A stretch of 25,779 nt of DNA from Ophiosphaerella korrae. Its lineage: Eukaryota > Ascomycota > Dothideomycetes > Pleosporales > Phaeosphaeriaceae. A program made the translations under genes and the position numbers. Under the pieces are notes generated by a model, which did no database searches, was not told where the DNA came from, and worked only from the letters and a program-made list of their open reading frames with translations. The first letter of the stretch is position 1; every line of letters starts with the position of its first letter. Below, one piece after another: positions 1 to 11,387 of the stretch. Where the stretch lies: NCBI GenBank assembly GCA_028456385.1, contig JALNQF010000503.1, forward strand, positions 1-25,779. The letters run 5' to 3'.

Positions 1-480
1 TAAAAATTATAATCGAAACTGTTTTATATTATATAGACTAGTAAATTAGTAATCTATTACGTAATATTTAGTTACGTGCTAATATAGCTATTTTTTTATT
101 TTTTTATTTACTAAAAACTTAGTTAGGTAACCCGAGCTAAAATTTAGATTACGTAAGCTAATCTAACCCTATTAGGTATAGTTAGAATATAAAGTATTTT
201 TATACGTTAATTAAAAAGTTCTATTAAGTTGAATTTTGCATTAAAAAAAGACCTCGAAACACTTTAAATCCTAGCTCAAGTTCGCTTAGTAATTAATAAT
301 CGTAGTAATCTAAGATAAAGTTTAGTATTTTCTCTTTAATATCTTTTTAAGTTGTATTTTTAGCTAATTTATTTGTAGAGTTAATTTAAGTTAAAAATTG
401 TAACTTTTTTTTAGTCTTTTTTTTCGTGTTACCTTACTGTAGATAAGTATCTATAGACTCCTTAGGCTATAGTAAACCTA
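1..480. other. AT-rich stretch without a recognisable gene
   Basis: This stretch is very AT-rich with long T runs (for example near 91-110 and 408-424) and almost no CpA or TpG. I see no domain-like reading frame on either strand. The Gypsy 1 gag frame can be followed leftwards only to about 480. By position this should hold the 5' leader and perhaps the 5' LTR of Gypsy 1, but I found no matching sequence downstream of Gypsy 1 pol, so no LTR is called. Confidence 0.5.
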
Positions 481-1500
481 TAGTTAGTAACGCTTTTTAC
501 AATAGAGCTATAATTTTAAAAAAAACCTTCTACTACTATTTTAGAATAACGTAAGACCTTAGTATTAGAATAATATAGTTAGTATAAGTTTAGACTTTTG
601 CAGTTGTATTAGGTGTAGAGACCTAAATTACTACGTTAATAACTACAAAGAAAGAAAAGCTTTAATACTTAATAAATAGATTTAGTTTAATCTAGAAACT
701 AGAAGATACTAATAAAGTATAGAGCGAACCTACTAAGGGTTTATTAAATAGATTAGAGTAAGAGGTAACTAGAATAATATAATAATCTAGTATATCTAGT
801 AGAGAATGCGAGACCTAAAGTATAGAGAAATAGACTCTTAGGTAACGCTAAACCTTACAATACAATAGCTAGTATAGCCTTAGATAATAGTAGTAATAAA
901 CTTACTTAGGAGTATAATAAACAATTTAGAAGAAAATAGAATAGTAAGCGTAGAAGAATATAATAGATTCTAGACATAGTAACTAAAAATAAAAGAGGAT
1001 CTAGTAAAGAAAGATATTACTAAAACTATATACATTACTATAGTAGGGTTTAGGACCTAAGAGCCTTTAGTACCTATTCTAGCTATACAAAACAATTACA
1101 AAAAAGAGGCTAAATTCTTTAAATCTAAGTCGACTTAATTTAATAATATAGAAATAGAAATAAATCTAGAATAACCTCTTAAAAAATAGATAAACAAAAG
1201 AACTATATAAAAAAGCTTAAGTAAATTAATACCCTAGAACTAAATACTAAAGAAGTAATATAAAAAGTTATAGAAGCGCTAGTATCTCTACCTATATAAA
1301 TACTCCTAGCTAATATACTAGACCTTCTTAAAAAGCTTATAAAGCCTACTTTTATAGTAGATAAGTTAGAGGAGTTTATAAATATAAGAGTAATAGTAAG
1401 TATAACTAAAGACTTAAGAGAGACGCTTTAGAGCTCTAAGGGACTACTAGTAGCTCTATCCTAAAATAGCCTACACCTATACGTAATAAATACTAATATT
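480..1500 (+). pseudogene. gag: Gypsy 1 gag-like region, degraded
   Basis: This is the part of the Gypsy 1 frame upstream of the protease. It reads as a hydrophilic protein with many stops and is most legible from about 780. Around 1230-1390 it contains LNTKEVI and LLANILDLLKKLIKP, resembling a helical segment found before the protease in some fungal Ty3/Gypsy polyproteins. No CCHC zinc knuckle could be picked out. The start is unknown because any ATG may have become ATA. The assignment rests on position and on frame continuity with the protease, so the gag label is an inference. Confidence 0.45.
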
Positions 1501-2100
1501 CCTAACTAAGTAATAGTAAAAGCTATAAATAGAAAAATCGTTAGGTATAGAGCCTATAAACTCTTAGGCTCCTCTACTAAAGTACTTCTTATTATACCTA
1601 TACGACTTACTAGTTTTATAGCTAATATAAATATAGTAAGAGAGTGCCTAGAATATAACTAACCTAGTAGGATTAAAAAACTTAGAAAAGAATACCTAAA
1701 AGTAATAATCTTAGTCTATAAGACTAGACTACTAGCCTTACTTAACTTAAGAGTAGAACTTAATACAATCTACCTTAAAATAGCTCTAGCTACTAGCTTA
1801 AGTATAACTTCTATACCTAAAGAAATAGCTAGAGTATAGCTAGTTACTATAAATAGAGTAAAGGAGTCCTTTAAAGAGATTATATAAGGCGTACTAGTTA
1901 TTATTAGAAGTATTAAAGTCTAGTCTAACTTCTTTATTATAAGAGGTCTCTCTTACCTAATAATCTTTAGGAACCTATTTATAATAGATTGTCGATACTC
2001 TTTTAAATAAGAAGATAATAGCTAAATATACTATAAGGTTTAGTTAAAAAATTAAAATACTTCTATAAAGTATATAGTAATATTTAATAGAATAGGAAGT
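1501..2100 (+). pseudogene. pol: Gypsy 1 aspartic protease domain, inactivated
   Basis: The retroviral-type aspartic protease matures the Gag-Pol polyprotein. The active-site loop lies at 1744-1764 and now reads N-L-R-V-E-L-N. The ancestral DSGAELN explains every change as RIP: GAC to AAC, TCA to TTA, GGA to AGA, GCA to GTA. The catalytic Asp codon at 1744-1746 is therefore Asn. The second conserved block, SNFFIIRGLSYLIIF(R)NLF-like at 1924-1983, corresponds to the usual (I/V)LG-x-P-F segment near the end of the domain. The domain is in frame with the upstream gag-like region and the downstream RT, which fits a single polyprotein. Confidence 0.75.
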
Positions 2101-2639
2101 ATAAAATAGATAAATATAATAATAATAGAAAAACTAGTAAAGAACTCTACTACTAGGAGTAAAGTTTTATAAATAGATACCTAGAAAATAGAGAAATAAG
2201 AAAGAGACGCCTAGAGAACTATTAGTAGTACTAAGTATCTATACTAGGAATTATAGAATAATCTATAGGTAAATCTAATAATAATAAAATAAGCTAGTAT
2301 TTTTCTAGATAAAAGTATTTTAGAAATCCTAGAAGACATTTTAGAGATATAGAAACAAGTAGAAAGAAGAAAATAGATACTTAAGAGCTTATTAAAGATA
2401 GAACTACAATTTAAGCTAAATACTATATATAAGTTAAAAAGTAAAAAAGTATAGCTAGTCTATAACTCCTTAGTACAGCCCTACTAGGTAGAGAGTTAAT
2501 TAGACTAAAAAGTAAGAGTAGAACTTAAGTAGCTAGTAAATAACAACTAAAGCTAAAGATAATTCTAATAATATATTACTAATAAGACTACTCTTTTTTC
2601 TATAAGTACTTAGGTTAAAGAAGAATAGCTAGTAAAAAT

Positions 2640-4200
2640 AAAGATCGCTAACTAGCTATAGCTAAGAGAAAAAGAGATACTAATTAAAGTTTTTCTATAT
2701 TAAAAAGCTGCGTTATACTTTAACTTTATAGAATTAGGCTATATCTACTCTAATATTATCTTACTAGTTTAAATCAATATAGTACCCTATAAAGCCTAGA
2801 AAGAAGATAGGTTCCTTATACTTTATAAACTAAGAGAAGTAGTTAACAAGATAATTTAAGAATAGTTAGACTAAAGAGTCCTCGAATTAAGCAAAAGCCT
2901 ATATAGTAACCTCTAGTTTCTAGTAAAGAAAAAGGACTAAAGATACTAACTTATTAATAATACCTAGCGTACTAATATTATAACTATTAGAGATACTAAC
3001 CTACTTCTAAACTTAGATAAATTCTTAGAGGAATTTGTAGGTTACTACGTTGTATCCCTAATTAACTTCTTCTATAGATATAATTAAGTAAAGCTCTATT
3101 AAGACTCTAGACTACTTATAGTATTTTATATACTAACTTATAGACAAGTATAGTAATATACTCTACTTATAGGTACTACAAACTCTATTACTAAGTTTGT
3201 ATAAGTAGTAACTAAAATCCTACAAGAATTAATTCTAACTAGCTATATATTATATATAGATAACATCGTAGTAAAAGGCCTAAAAATAGACTATAACTTA
3301 GACTTACTAGAACCTAAGATCTAAAGGTTTATTAGTAAATATATTATTAATATAGATAAAGTTTTATATAACCTTAAGAGGGCTAGTACTACTACTTTAG
3401 GTCTTAAATTAGATTAGTACTATAACTCTATAGAGATTATAGAGTATATAGTAAATAAAGAGGGCTAGTACCTAGCTAATAAGAAGGTCTAAAAGATAAT
3501 TAAATAGCTAGCCTATAGATTTCTAAAAGAAGTCTAAATATTTATTAGCTTTTGCGTATACTATAGAATCTAGATTAAAGGTTTTACTAAGATAGTAATA
3601 CTACTATTTAAGCTACTAAAAAAGAATAAAGAATTTAAATAGAGTTAAGAAGCTTTTCTTACTATAGATAAATTAAAAACCTAACTAACTAGTATACTAG
3701 TATTAGTCTCTATAGACTATAGTAAGCCTATTAAACTAATTATTATATTAGTTAATAGAAGTAAAAAGGGTTAGAGCGTAGTACTTTAGTAAGAAAACCT
3801 AAAAGGCTATTAGAATATAGTATACTATAAATTAGGAGTATAGTTACTTTTAGAGCGTAACTAGGATTCTAGGAAATATAAGTGTAAAGCTATACTACTA
3901 GTACTTAAGAAATTCTACTTATAGATCTATAAAGTTTATTTTATAGTAAAAATAAACGCCTATATACTTATAGATTAACTTAATTAAAGCGCTAGCAACT
4001 TCCTAAGAGCTCTAATTACAAAATAGCTTACCCTTCTAAATATATAGGAATTTAATATAAAGCACGTAGCTAGGAAAAAGAATGTAGTAGTAGATACTCT
4101 CTTAAGGTAACTAGAGCTACTAGGATAGTAGCTACTAAAAGAGCCTAAAGAAGACGTAAAAGAATTTATAGACTACTATCTAGGGTCTATAACTTTTATC
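2640..4200 (+). pseudogene. pol: Gypsy 1 reverse transcriptase and RNase H, inactivated
   Basis: Reverse transcriptase copies element RNA into DNA and RNase H removes the RNA strand. The N-terminal RT block reads VLELSKSLYSNL, a stop, then FLVKKKD (2878-2940), matching the SPYSNPWFLVKKKDG motif of Ty3/Gypsy RTs. The catalytic box at 3253-3264 reads YIDN instead of YIDD; the second Asp (GAC) is AAC. Downstream, IEYIVNKEG and FISFCVYYR (about 3430-3570) match the thumb region and VSIDYSKPIKLIII (about 3700-3750) the start of RNase H. KHVARKKNVVVDTLLR (4060-4110) is the usual RNase H ending. Many in-frame stops make it non-functional. Confidence 0.9.
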
Positions 4201-4539
4201 TTACTATAGATAAGCTCTTAGGACCTAGAATTTATATACTTAAAGATAGAAATAGACCTAAGCGTACTAGATACTCTAGAAACGCCTTTTCTACGTAATA
4301 TTACAAAATAGCTAGTAACACTATAAACTCTAGCTAGAATAAGTAGAATAGACACCTAAAAGCTCTATAGAAATACGTAAAAGTATAAGGTTATATAAGG
4401 ACTCTTATAGGCTAAGAGCTCTAAATAGTACTTACTAAAAAGAGTAGTAGATAAGAAAGAAGAGTAGCTAGAGATTCTAAAAGTACTATACAATAAAAGT
4501 AGATACTAAGGCTAAGAAAGAATATAGTAAAAGATCTAG

Positions 4540-5590
4540 ACGCAATATTTTTAGCTAAATATATTTAAAGATATAGAAACCTACGTAAAATCTTACTAAG
4601 AATATTAATTTTATTTACCTTAGATAGTAGAGGAAGAGCTATAACTAAATTAGGGACCTAAGGTCTTATAAAGATAGATTATACTAGATATAGTTTATAT
4701 ACCTAATAGTAAAAGAGGCAAGAAATATATAATTATATATTAAGACCTTATAAGCTTATACGTAGAAGCTAAAGCTCTTAGAGTTAATATATTAGAAGCT
4801 ATTATAAAGTTCCTAAAACAAGATATATTCTTAAGATAGAGAGTACTATTTAAAATAATAGTAGATAGAGGACTAGAAAATAAAAGACTAGTTACTAACC
4901 TTACTTACTTATATAGTACCTAAAAGGTTATTAGAAGTACTTATTACTCTTAAAGCTAAGGAATAATTAAAAGAGGCTATAAAGAGTTAGTAGCTACCTT
5001 CTAAAAGATTAAAGGTAATTAAGTAAATAATCTACTCTACGCGCTATAAGTAAACAAGGTTATAGTAAAACGTAGTACTAGAGAGATACTAATATACCTT
5101 ATATATAGCTAGGAATAAGTCCTACCTATTAAACTCTACGTCCTTATATAGTAAACCCTCTTATAGTTAGAAGTTTATAATACTACTACGCTCCTAGTAT
5201 TATAAGCCTAGTAGTTTAATAAATATAATAATAGACTCTAAGAAGCTATAGATTATATAATTAAGCTAAGAGAAGAAAGTAAAAAATAGTTTAATACTAA
5301 AAAGATATTACGTATAAAAGATATACTTAAGAGAATATTAGTACTTATCTAAGACTTATTTAGTAACTAGAATAAATCTAGATAGTAGAAACTCTAACCT
5401 TAGTAGAAGGGCCTTTATTAAGTCGTTTAGTTATATCTCTCTAGATAGTACTAGCTTACTAACCTAGATAGTATAAAGTTTAGAAACTATACTCTAAGAG
5501 TAAGAGTAGTAGAATTCTACTAGTAAAGCTAGTAGGAACTAATAGATATCTTAGAAAATTTAGAGCTAGAAGCTAAAGATTTTATAGTTA
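4540..5590 (+). pseudogene. pol: Gypsy 1 integrase, inactivated
   Basis: Integrase inserts the cDNA copy into the genome using a D-D-E triad. In the core, LDIVYIPNSKRGKKYI begins near 4684 with the first Asp at 4687-4689. IIVDRGLENKR carries the second Asp at 4864-4866. The third motif reads GIIKRGYK, where the catalytic Glu codon (GAA) has become AAA at 4969-4971, a G to A change after T as RIP predicts. The downstream segment to about 5590 (LEAKDFIVR) is the C-terminal part. It shares the frame of RT and RNase H. No chromodomain motif follows. Confidence 0.88.
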
Positions 5591-8500
5591 GATAAAAGGA
5601 AGAGTAAGCTTTACCTAATACTAAAGAGTAACCTAAAGGAGTATTAGATAAACTAGTACTAATAGAGCTAGTATTTAGAAGGTAAAGTAGGTAAGTATAA
5701 GAATAATATAGATAGGACTTACTATTACTAGTATAAACTTATTAGCTATAATTAGTTTAAATCCTAGTATAAAAGCCTAAATTTAATCTAGCTAACTTTA
5801 AATTCTTTATATAAAAGGAACCTAATAAGGAGATTAATCTTAGCTAAAGATTAGCTAAAAATTTTAAATAGGGGAGGGAATAAGTAGGTATTATAAGTAA
5901 ATAGGAGAATTAGTAATAGGAAGAAAAGAACTTAGTTAATTTTCTCTAAAAACAAATAACTAAAGAGGCCTTAGTACTTAGATACTAAGAAGAAAAACTC
6001 TATATTACCTATTATTACTAATTACTATCTTTAGAACTAGAAGAAGAAGCTTAAGTAGTAAGAGGACTTCTAAGACTAAACCTAGGTAGCTAAGAGTAAA
6101 TACTACCTAGATAACAAGTATAATAGTAATCCTAATTCTAAGGCTAAGGATTTTAAAGTAGAAAGCTAGGAGAATACTAAAGAAGTAGAAGAAGTATAGA
6201 AATAGGAGACTAAGGGCCCCTAGAAAGAGAAGTAGAAGAGCCTAAACCTATTATATTAAATTAAGAATAGACTAGAGTAAGAATACTACTACTAGAAAGT
6301 AGAGCGCAAAGAGGAGAAGTTAAAAGAGTAGCTAGATAGTAGCTAGAAGTAAAGGTAAGAGTAGTAAGAGACTTAATAGAGTATTTATAAGCGTGTCCTA
6401 AACCTTTATTAAGACTTAGGTAACTTATATCTAACTCTAGGTTAGTAAAGTAAGAAAGGCGTAAGGGCGTACTTTATAAAGCCTAAGAAGCTAGTAGTTA
6501 ATAGAGAGAATTTAGAGTAGTATAAAAGCTTAAAGGTAAGCTAAAACTACTAGAAGAAGTACTTTAAGAGTATTTACTAATACTAGAAAGAGACGAAGAG
6601 TAGAGAGAACTAGAGAGAACCTAATAAATAAGGGCCTTATTTACTATAGAGAAAATAGTAAGTAGAGAATTATTAGACTTACTTTTAGGTATAGTATAAC
6701 CCTAGAGACGCTAGCTATAAGCTTACTAGTAAAAAGAATTATTAGTAGAGCTATAAAGATAGCTAGAAGTCTTAAAGTTATTATCTTTAGGCTTATTTAT
6801 ACTATATACTACTAGGCGAGCCCTAAGCCTATAAGGACGTACTAGCTTACTAGGCGTTATAAGAAGACGCCTATAGGCTACTTAATAACTTAAGGAAATA
6901 TTTTAGTAAATAAAATACTAAATATTAGCTATTATAGTATTACGCGTAAAAGGTGTAGTAATAGAGTAGCTAAAAAACTAAGTAGCTATAGGAATAAAAG
7001 TATTAGCGCAAGTATACTCTTACTTAAAGAGCTTAGTAATATAGTAGCGACCCTTAGTAAAACCCTTAACCTAAGAAAGTACTTACTTGTGTTTAGCTAC
7101 TAGACTACTAAAAACGCGTTAGCTAAGCTCTAAAGGACTATTAAGATAAGATTAAGTAAAAAGAAAAATAAAGTTAAAGACTTACTTAACCTATAATTAT
7201 AGCCCTAAATATAATAATAAATATAAGAGCTATTAAAGTAGATAATACTTTTATTATTAAAGAAAATAGAGTATCTAATACTACTACGAATATAGGTAGT
7301 ATAGCTACAATTACTCTCCTCCTTAGAACTACAAGCTATAGCCCTATTAGAGCCTAGTAGTAGTAGCCCTAGTAGTAAGGCCCTATAAGGGCTAATAGTC
7401 TTCTAAGTATACTAACCTATATAGACTATAGCTTTATAATAGGCTTATATCTCTTAAAGATTATTAATTAAAGAAAGATCCTATAAGCGCGTAGCCTAAG
7501 TAGCTAAAGAGTCTTAAGTAGGTATCTCTTAACCTTTATAACAGCGTACCTAATAGTATAGCTAGTAGAAGAGAGACTAAGAGCTATTAGAAGTATAGAA
7601 GAAGATATTAAGGTTGTAAGAATAAATATTATAGGGACTATTCTACTAGTAAGCCCTATTCTTACGCTTATTATAGTAAGTATATATAAACTCTTAGATA
7701 AAAGAAAGAAGCTAGCTAAAGTTATACTCCTTAAAGATATTAAAGGCTTAGTTAAGAAAGTTATAAAGTAAGTTAAGTAAGAGAAAGTAGTTAAAGAAAT
7801 AAGTAATAACTAAGAGAAAAGCGTAGTTAGTAAGACCTAAAGGCCTATAGGTAAGAAGGATAAATACTTACTTTTATACTAGAAACAATATATTATAGAA
7901 ATAGGGTAGGAAGCCTTACTTTTAGTTTAATAGTAACTTAAGAGTAGTCTTCTTAGCTTATAAAGTAGCTAAGAAAGATTATTACTACTATAGTTACTCT
8001 AGCTAAGCTAGCTAGCTATATAGGACCTAGGTTAGAAGTTAAGAGTAGCTATAATAATTAAAGTAGAAAGCAAATAAGAGAATAGAGCTAAGAAACTAGT
8101 AAGAGAGTATAGAGTAGCTAAGATAAGCCTAAAGAAAAGAAGAAGAAAATAGAATAAAAAATAGAGAGATAAAGTTTAAGTACGCCTTTAGAGAGTATTT
8201 ATAACTTTACTAAAAATTATAGGAGTAAATAACTATAAGAGCCTAACTACTAGTAAAAACGTTTAAATATAGAGCCTAAAGGCCTTATACTAGCTTAACT
8301 AATAAATATATATATATAAGAAAAGAGCTAGCTATTAAAAATTAATAAGTAAGAGAAGAATTTAGTAAGTAAAAACGCGTTAAGTAAAAGAACTATTATA
8401 GAAAGGTAAAAACTACTATAGCTTGTAAAACGTGCGTAAAAAGAAATAGTAAAAAGATAAGTAGCTACTACTACAAGCTATATAACACGTCTATACAAAA

Positions 8501-8650
8501 ATTTTATTAAATAACCTAGAAACTATATAAATACTCTACAAATAACCCCTTAGATATTAGATCTAGAGCCCTTAGGAGAAAGGTATTATAAGTAGAAGAT
8601 AAAAGTAGTATCTTTAAAGTCCTAAGCTATAGACACTCTAAAATAAAAAC
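5590..8650. other. Unassigned purine-rich stretch, possible decayed ORF(s) on plus strand
   Basis: About 3 kb in which I recognise no domain. The plus strand is clearly richer in purines than the minus strand, which suggests former plus-strand coding. Two plus-strand frames read as Lys/Glu/Gln-rich proteins: frame 2 from about 5940 (for example RVLNLYQDLGNL near 6385, EERLRAIRSIEED near 7570) and frame 1 (a Tyr/Gln/Asn-rich stretch near 7200-7340 that may have been His/Gln-rich). RIP creates stops at similar density in all frames, so stop counts cannot decide between them. It could be an extra 3' ORF of Gypsy 1, the body of another element, or a lost host gene. The region is as RIP-saturated as Gypsy 1. 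Confidence 0.35.
5871..5880 (+). other. Candidate polypurine tract of Gypsy 1
   Basis: The run ggggagggaa stands out in this AT-rich DNA, lies about 280 bases after the integrase frame and is followed by ta, which would be tg before RIP. That fits a plus-strand priming site directly before a 3' LTR. No second LTR copy was found to confirm it. Confidence 0.35.
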
Positions 8651-9420
8651 AATAGCTAATATAAAGAAATAGAGGTAGCGTAACTTAAGCTTTATATTAG
8701 GTAATAGCGCTAATAAGGCTAGCGTTCCCCTAGGGTAGGCCTAGGTAGGTTAAAGCTATAGCTAGGGTTAGATTAGTAGTTTGTAGATAATATATAGTAA
8801 TTAATACCTAAAGGGCTATAAGTTATTTAAGAAGAAGAAAGCTCTTAGGGACTTAATATCTTTATTCTCTTTTGTTAATATTAATATTTTAGCTAAAAGG
8901 CCTAAGTTACTCTCTAACTATATATATAGTTAGCGCTAGATACTAGACTATTTATAGAGTAAAGCTAAATTACAAATCTAAATTATTTTAGATCTAATAG
9001 TTTAAGTACCTTGTAGCTAATAAAATAAGAAAGGGGTTTATAGGTTAAGGTAGGTTTTACCTTCTCTCTAGGCTAAAAGCTCTTAATTAAGTATAGTAGC
9101 TTAATAGTACTAAGCTCTATATAAGGAAAGAGGTATATAGTAGAGTATTATAAAGAAAAGAATAGTAAAAAGGAGGTAATTAGTTACTAAAGAAATATAA
9201 GTACTAAGAGCTTATAAAGAGGTAAACTATTAAAGAAGAGAAAAAAAAGGAGGTAGCTAATAGGCCTTTAGGTTATAGGATATAACTTATAAGAGGGCAA
9301 ATAATATTTAGAGTTAGTTTAGCTAATAAAGTTTAAGATCCCTAAAACTAATAAGCTTTTAGGCCCTAAATCTATATTAGGTATATAACCCTATAATAGT
9401 AGTACTACTAGAGGTAGAGA
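8650..9420. other. Unassigned AT-rich stretch between Copia A and the purine-rich region
   Basis: No domain is recognised on either strand. The place where Copia A should carry RT and RNase H contains neither; no YxDD-like box is visible. The stretch holds a short palindrome at about 8923-8936 (actatatatatagt) and a CT/AG-rich partial palindrome near 8736-8752, but nothing that defines an LTR. It may include a truncated Copia A end or the edge of another old element. Confidence 0.35.
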
Positions 9421-10830
9421 TAGTAGAGGAGTTAGATAGTAGTCTACAATCTTCTTTCTATAGTAGTAGCTAAGTAGATCTACTCTATTATTATTTATAA
9501 ATATATCTAATTTAGTATTATCTTTATAAAAAGACTCTATTTCTAGCTTATATAATAGTACTAGGAGTTTAATTAGTTTAATATACGTTATAATTTCTTT
9601 AAGTATTTAATATATAAGATTATCTATTAGATCCTCTATTTTACTATTAAAGATTATTTACTTATTAAAGATTATATCTTATATACTTATTACTTTAGCT
9701 ATAGATAGTACCTAGATCTAGTAGATATTTAATAACTAGTATCTTACTAGGTAACTAATCTAAGCTTTTAGATTAAGTTGTTATAGCCTTAATTTACTAT
9801 AATACGTATTATTAGTTATTATAAAGGCCTTATAACTATATACTTTTAAGTAAGCTAGGCTTAGCTTTTTTAGTAATACTATAATTCTTTAGTTCTTAGC
9901 TACTTTTATAAAGAATACTTTATATAGTATCTTTTAGTTATTTAAGTAACTTAGCGTTTAATTATATAAGTATACTCTAGCCTATATAATTTTAGGCTAA
10001 AGTTCCTATAGCAAGTTTACATTAAGTTATATAGTACGTAACTTTTCTTTATTAATTCTTCTAGCGCGCTTAGCTCCTCTATTTTAGGCTTAAGTATCTA
10101 GAGCTAAAGGTTTAATAGTAATACCTTATAAGTTTAACTAGCGCTAGACCTCTAGTTTTATTGTTGTAATCTTATTATTAGCTTTAACTACCTTAACTAA
10201 GATACTATACTAATTCTTTAAGAAGTAGATTAGGTTTAATAGCGCCTTAATAATTAATTTAGCTAGCTAGTTATTAGTAAAGTAGAAGTCCTATTATAAC
10301 TTTAAATACTTATCTATAATAAGTATCTAGCTTTTCTTTTTAGTAATACTTTATACTTTATATAAATAGAAGTTAATAGAAAGTCTTTTTCTTAGTTCTT
10401 TATAACTAATTCTTAGTATATAACTAACTTACTACTTTATCTTAGCTTTACTATATATATTATACTAGACTATAGATACTCCTTTTATACGCACCCCTTA
10501 AGCTTACTAGATAAGATATTTAATTATAGCTAGACTAGGATAGCTAAGTCTCTTATACTATAGTAGTACTAGTACTTTTATAGTTTAAGGCTTATAGGTA
10601 TAGTATACTACTTAGTACTATAGATTATATAGTAGATAATACTCTAGTACCTATTAACTATAAATCTTAGTAAGCTCTCTAATTGTTTGTCTATTAGGCT
10701 TATTTAGAGTTGTTAGTTTAGATTAAGTATTCTACTATATTCCTTTCTACTAAAGTAGTTAGAAGGAGACTAGGTTATATAGAATATCTAGGTATATAGC
10801 TATATTATATATAGTTAGCTTTCTTTTTCC
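9420..10830 (-). pseudogene. pol: Copia A integrase, inactivated
   Basis: The GAG-pre-integrase segment is recognisable near 10790 (DILYNLVSF and LL..KGI, matching NLVSLxLLxxKGI). The integrase core ends with the motif LALDT, stop, AQNRGAKRA near 10050-10095. The family motif is APDTPAQNGGAERS. The catalytic Glu has become Lys (GAG to AAG at 10069-10071, G to A after T). The C-terminal part follows in frame with ISYLVRYQLLNIYQI and VISIQDIIFNKQIIF (about 9640-9780), the usual Copia segment before RT. Recognisable homology stops near 9420. Confidence 0.82.
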
Positions 10831-10899
10831 TAATTAGTTTATTAGCGTAATTATAATTAATCTATATCTTTTTACCTATATTTTAGACTTACCTACCTA

Positions 10900-11387
10900 T
10901 ATATAATTATTTAGTATAGATAAGTAGTAGTTAGATACCTAAGTAGGATTATTTATAATATAGTAAGTTAAGCTAGAGTCTAAGATAAAGGAGTTTTAGA
11001 GTAGATAGCTATCGAGGCTTATTACAGCAAAGATACCTTTAATCTCTAATATTTACTAGCCTTTTAGTTAATTATCTTCTTCTACAAAACCTAGAGTTAG
11101 TAATTTCTTTATCTAGGGTTTAGACTATTCTCTAATTAGCCCCTATAATATAGTATTATTCTTATATTTATAATTAACAAGTCCTTATATAGTCTTATTT
11201 AGGCGCTAATTCTTTAGTACTTTATCTAGATAGATATAATAGTATTCTTTTAGAGAATAGTATTTACTATAAGTAGAGTATAGTAATCCTTCTATAGTAG
11301 TAGTCTCTCTAGACTTCTTTTTATAAGTATAGTTACTATATTTATAAGCTTTTCTCTTTAAACTTAACTCTTTTTAAGTAGGTTAAC
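10900..11387 (-). pseudogene. gag-pol: Copia A gag zinc knuckle and protease, degraded
   Basis: Gag packages element RNA through a zinc knuckle; the protease cleaves the polyprotein. At 11242-11280 the minus strand reads Y-S-T-Y-S-K-Y-Y-S-L-K-E-Y, which becomes the Copia knuckle C-x2-C-x3-H-x4-C when Tyr codons are reverted to Cys or His (TGT to TAT, CAT to TAT). The protease motif follows in the same frame: ILDSSLTYYI, matching ILDSGSTHH-like, with the catalytic Asp codon still intact at 10978-10980. The reading frame runs into the Gypsy 2 LTR at 11388, so the gag N-terminus is missing from this side. Confidence 0.72.

Larger units (their letters stand above)
480..5880 (+). mobile_element. 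Gypsy 1: RIP-degraded Ty3/Gypsy retrotransposon
   Basis: This is a degraded Ty3/Gypsy LTR retrotransposon on the plus strand. Domain order is gag, aspartic protease, reverse transcriptase, RNase H, integrase, all in the frame starting at positions equal to 1 modulo 3. From about 780 to 5589 the frame is never shifted; it is broken only by TAA and TAG, as expected from RIP on CAA, CAG and TGG. Its RT and integrase motifs (YIDN, IVDRGLENK, GIIKRG) differ clearly from those of Gypsy 2 and 3, so it belongs to another Ty3/Gypsy lineage. I saw no chromodomain after the integrase. A purine tract at 5871-5880 could be the polypurine tract before a 3' LTR. No LTR pair was found, so both outer ends are uncertain. 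Confidence 0.85.
9420..11387 (-). mobile_element. Copia A: truncated, RIP-degraded Ty1/Copia element
   Basis: This minus-strand Ty1/Copia fragment has the order gag zinc knuckle, protease, GAG-pre-integrase and integrase, read from 11387 leftwards. The protease before integrase order and the sequence motifs place it in Ty1/Copia. The frame (codon lowest coordinate equal to 1 modulo 3) is kept from the knuckle at 11280 to the integrase at 10069. Its 5' side stops exactly where the Gypsy 2 LTR begins at 11388, so the rest of gag and the 5' LTR would lie beyond the window if Gypsy 2 was inserted here. RT and RNase H are not found on the left, so the element is truncated or rearranged there. Confidence 0.8.

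Noticed and set aside
1..480. 5' LTR of Gypsy 1
   Set aside because: No matching repeat found after the purine tract at 5871-5880 or elsewhere to the right.
5590..8650. A single intact hypothetical gene on the plus strand
   Set aside because: All frames carry frequent TAA/TAG stops and two frames look equally protein-like, so no coding sequence can be called.
8923..8936. Palindrome actatatatatagt as a regulatory site
   Set aside because: Short AT palindromes are expected by chance in DNA this rich in TpA.
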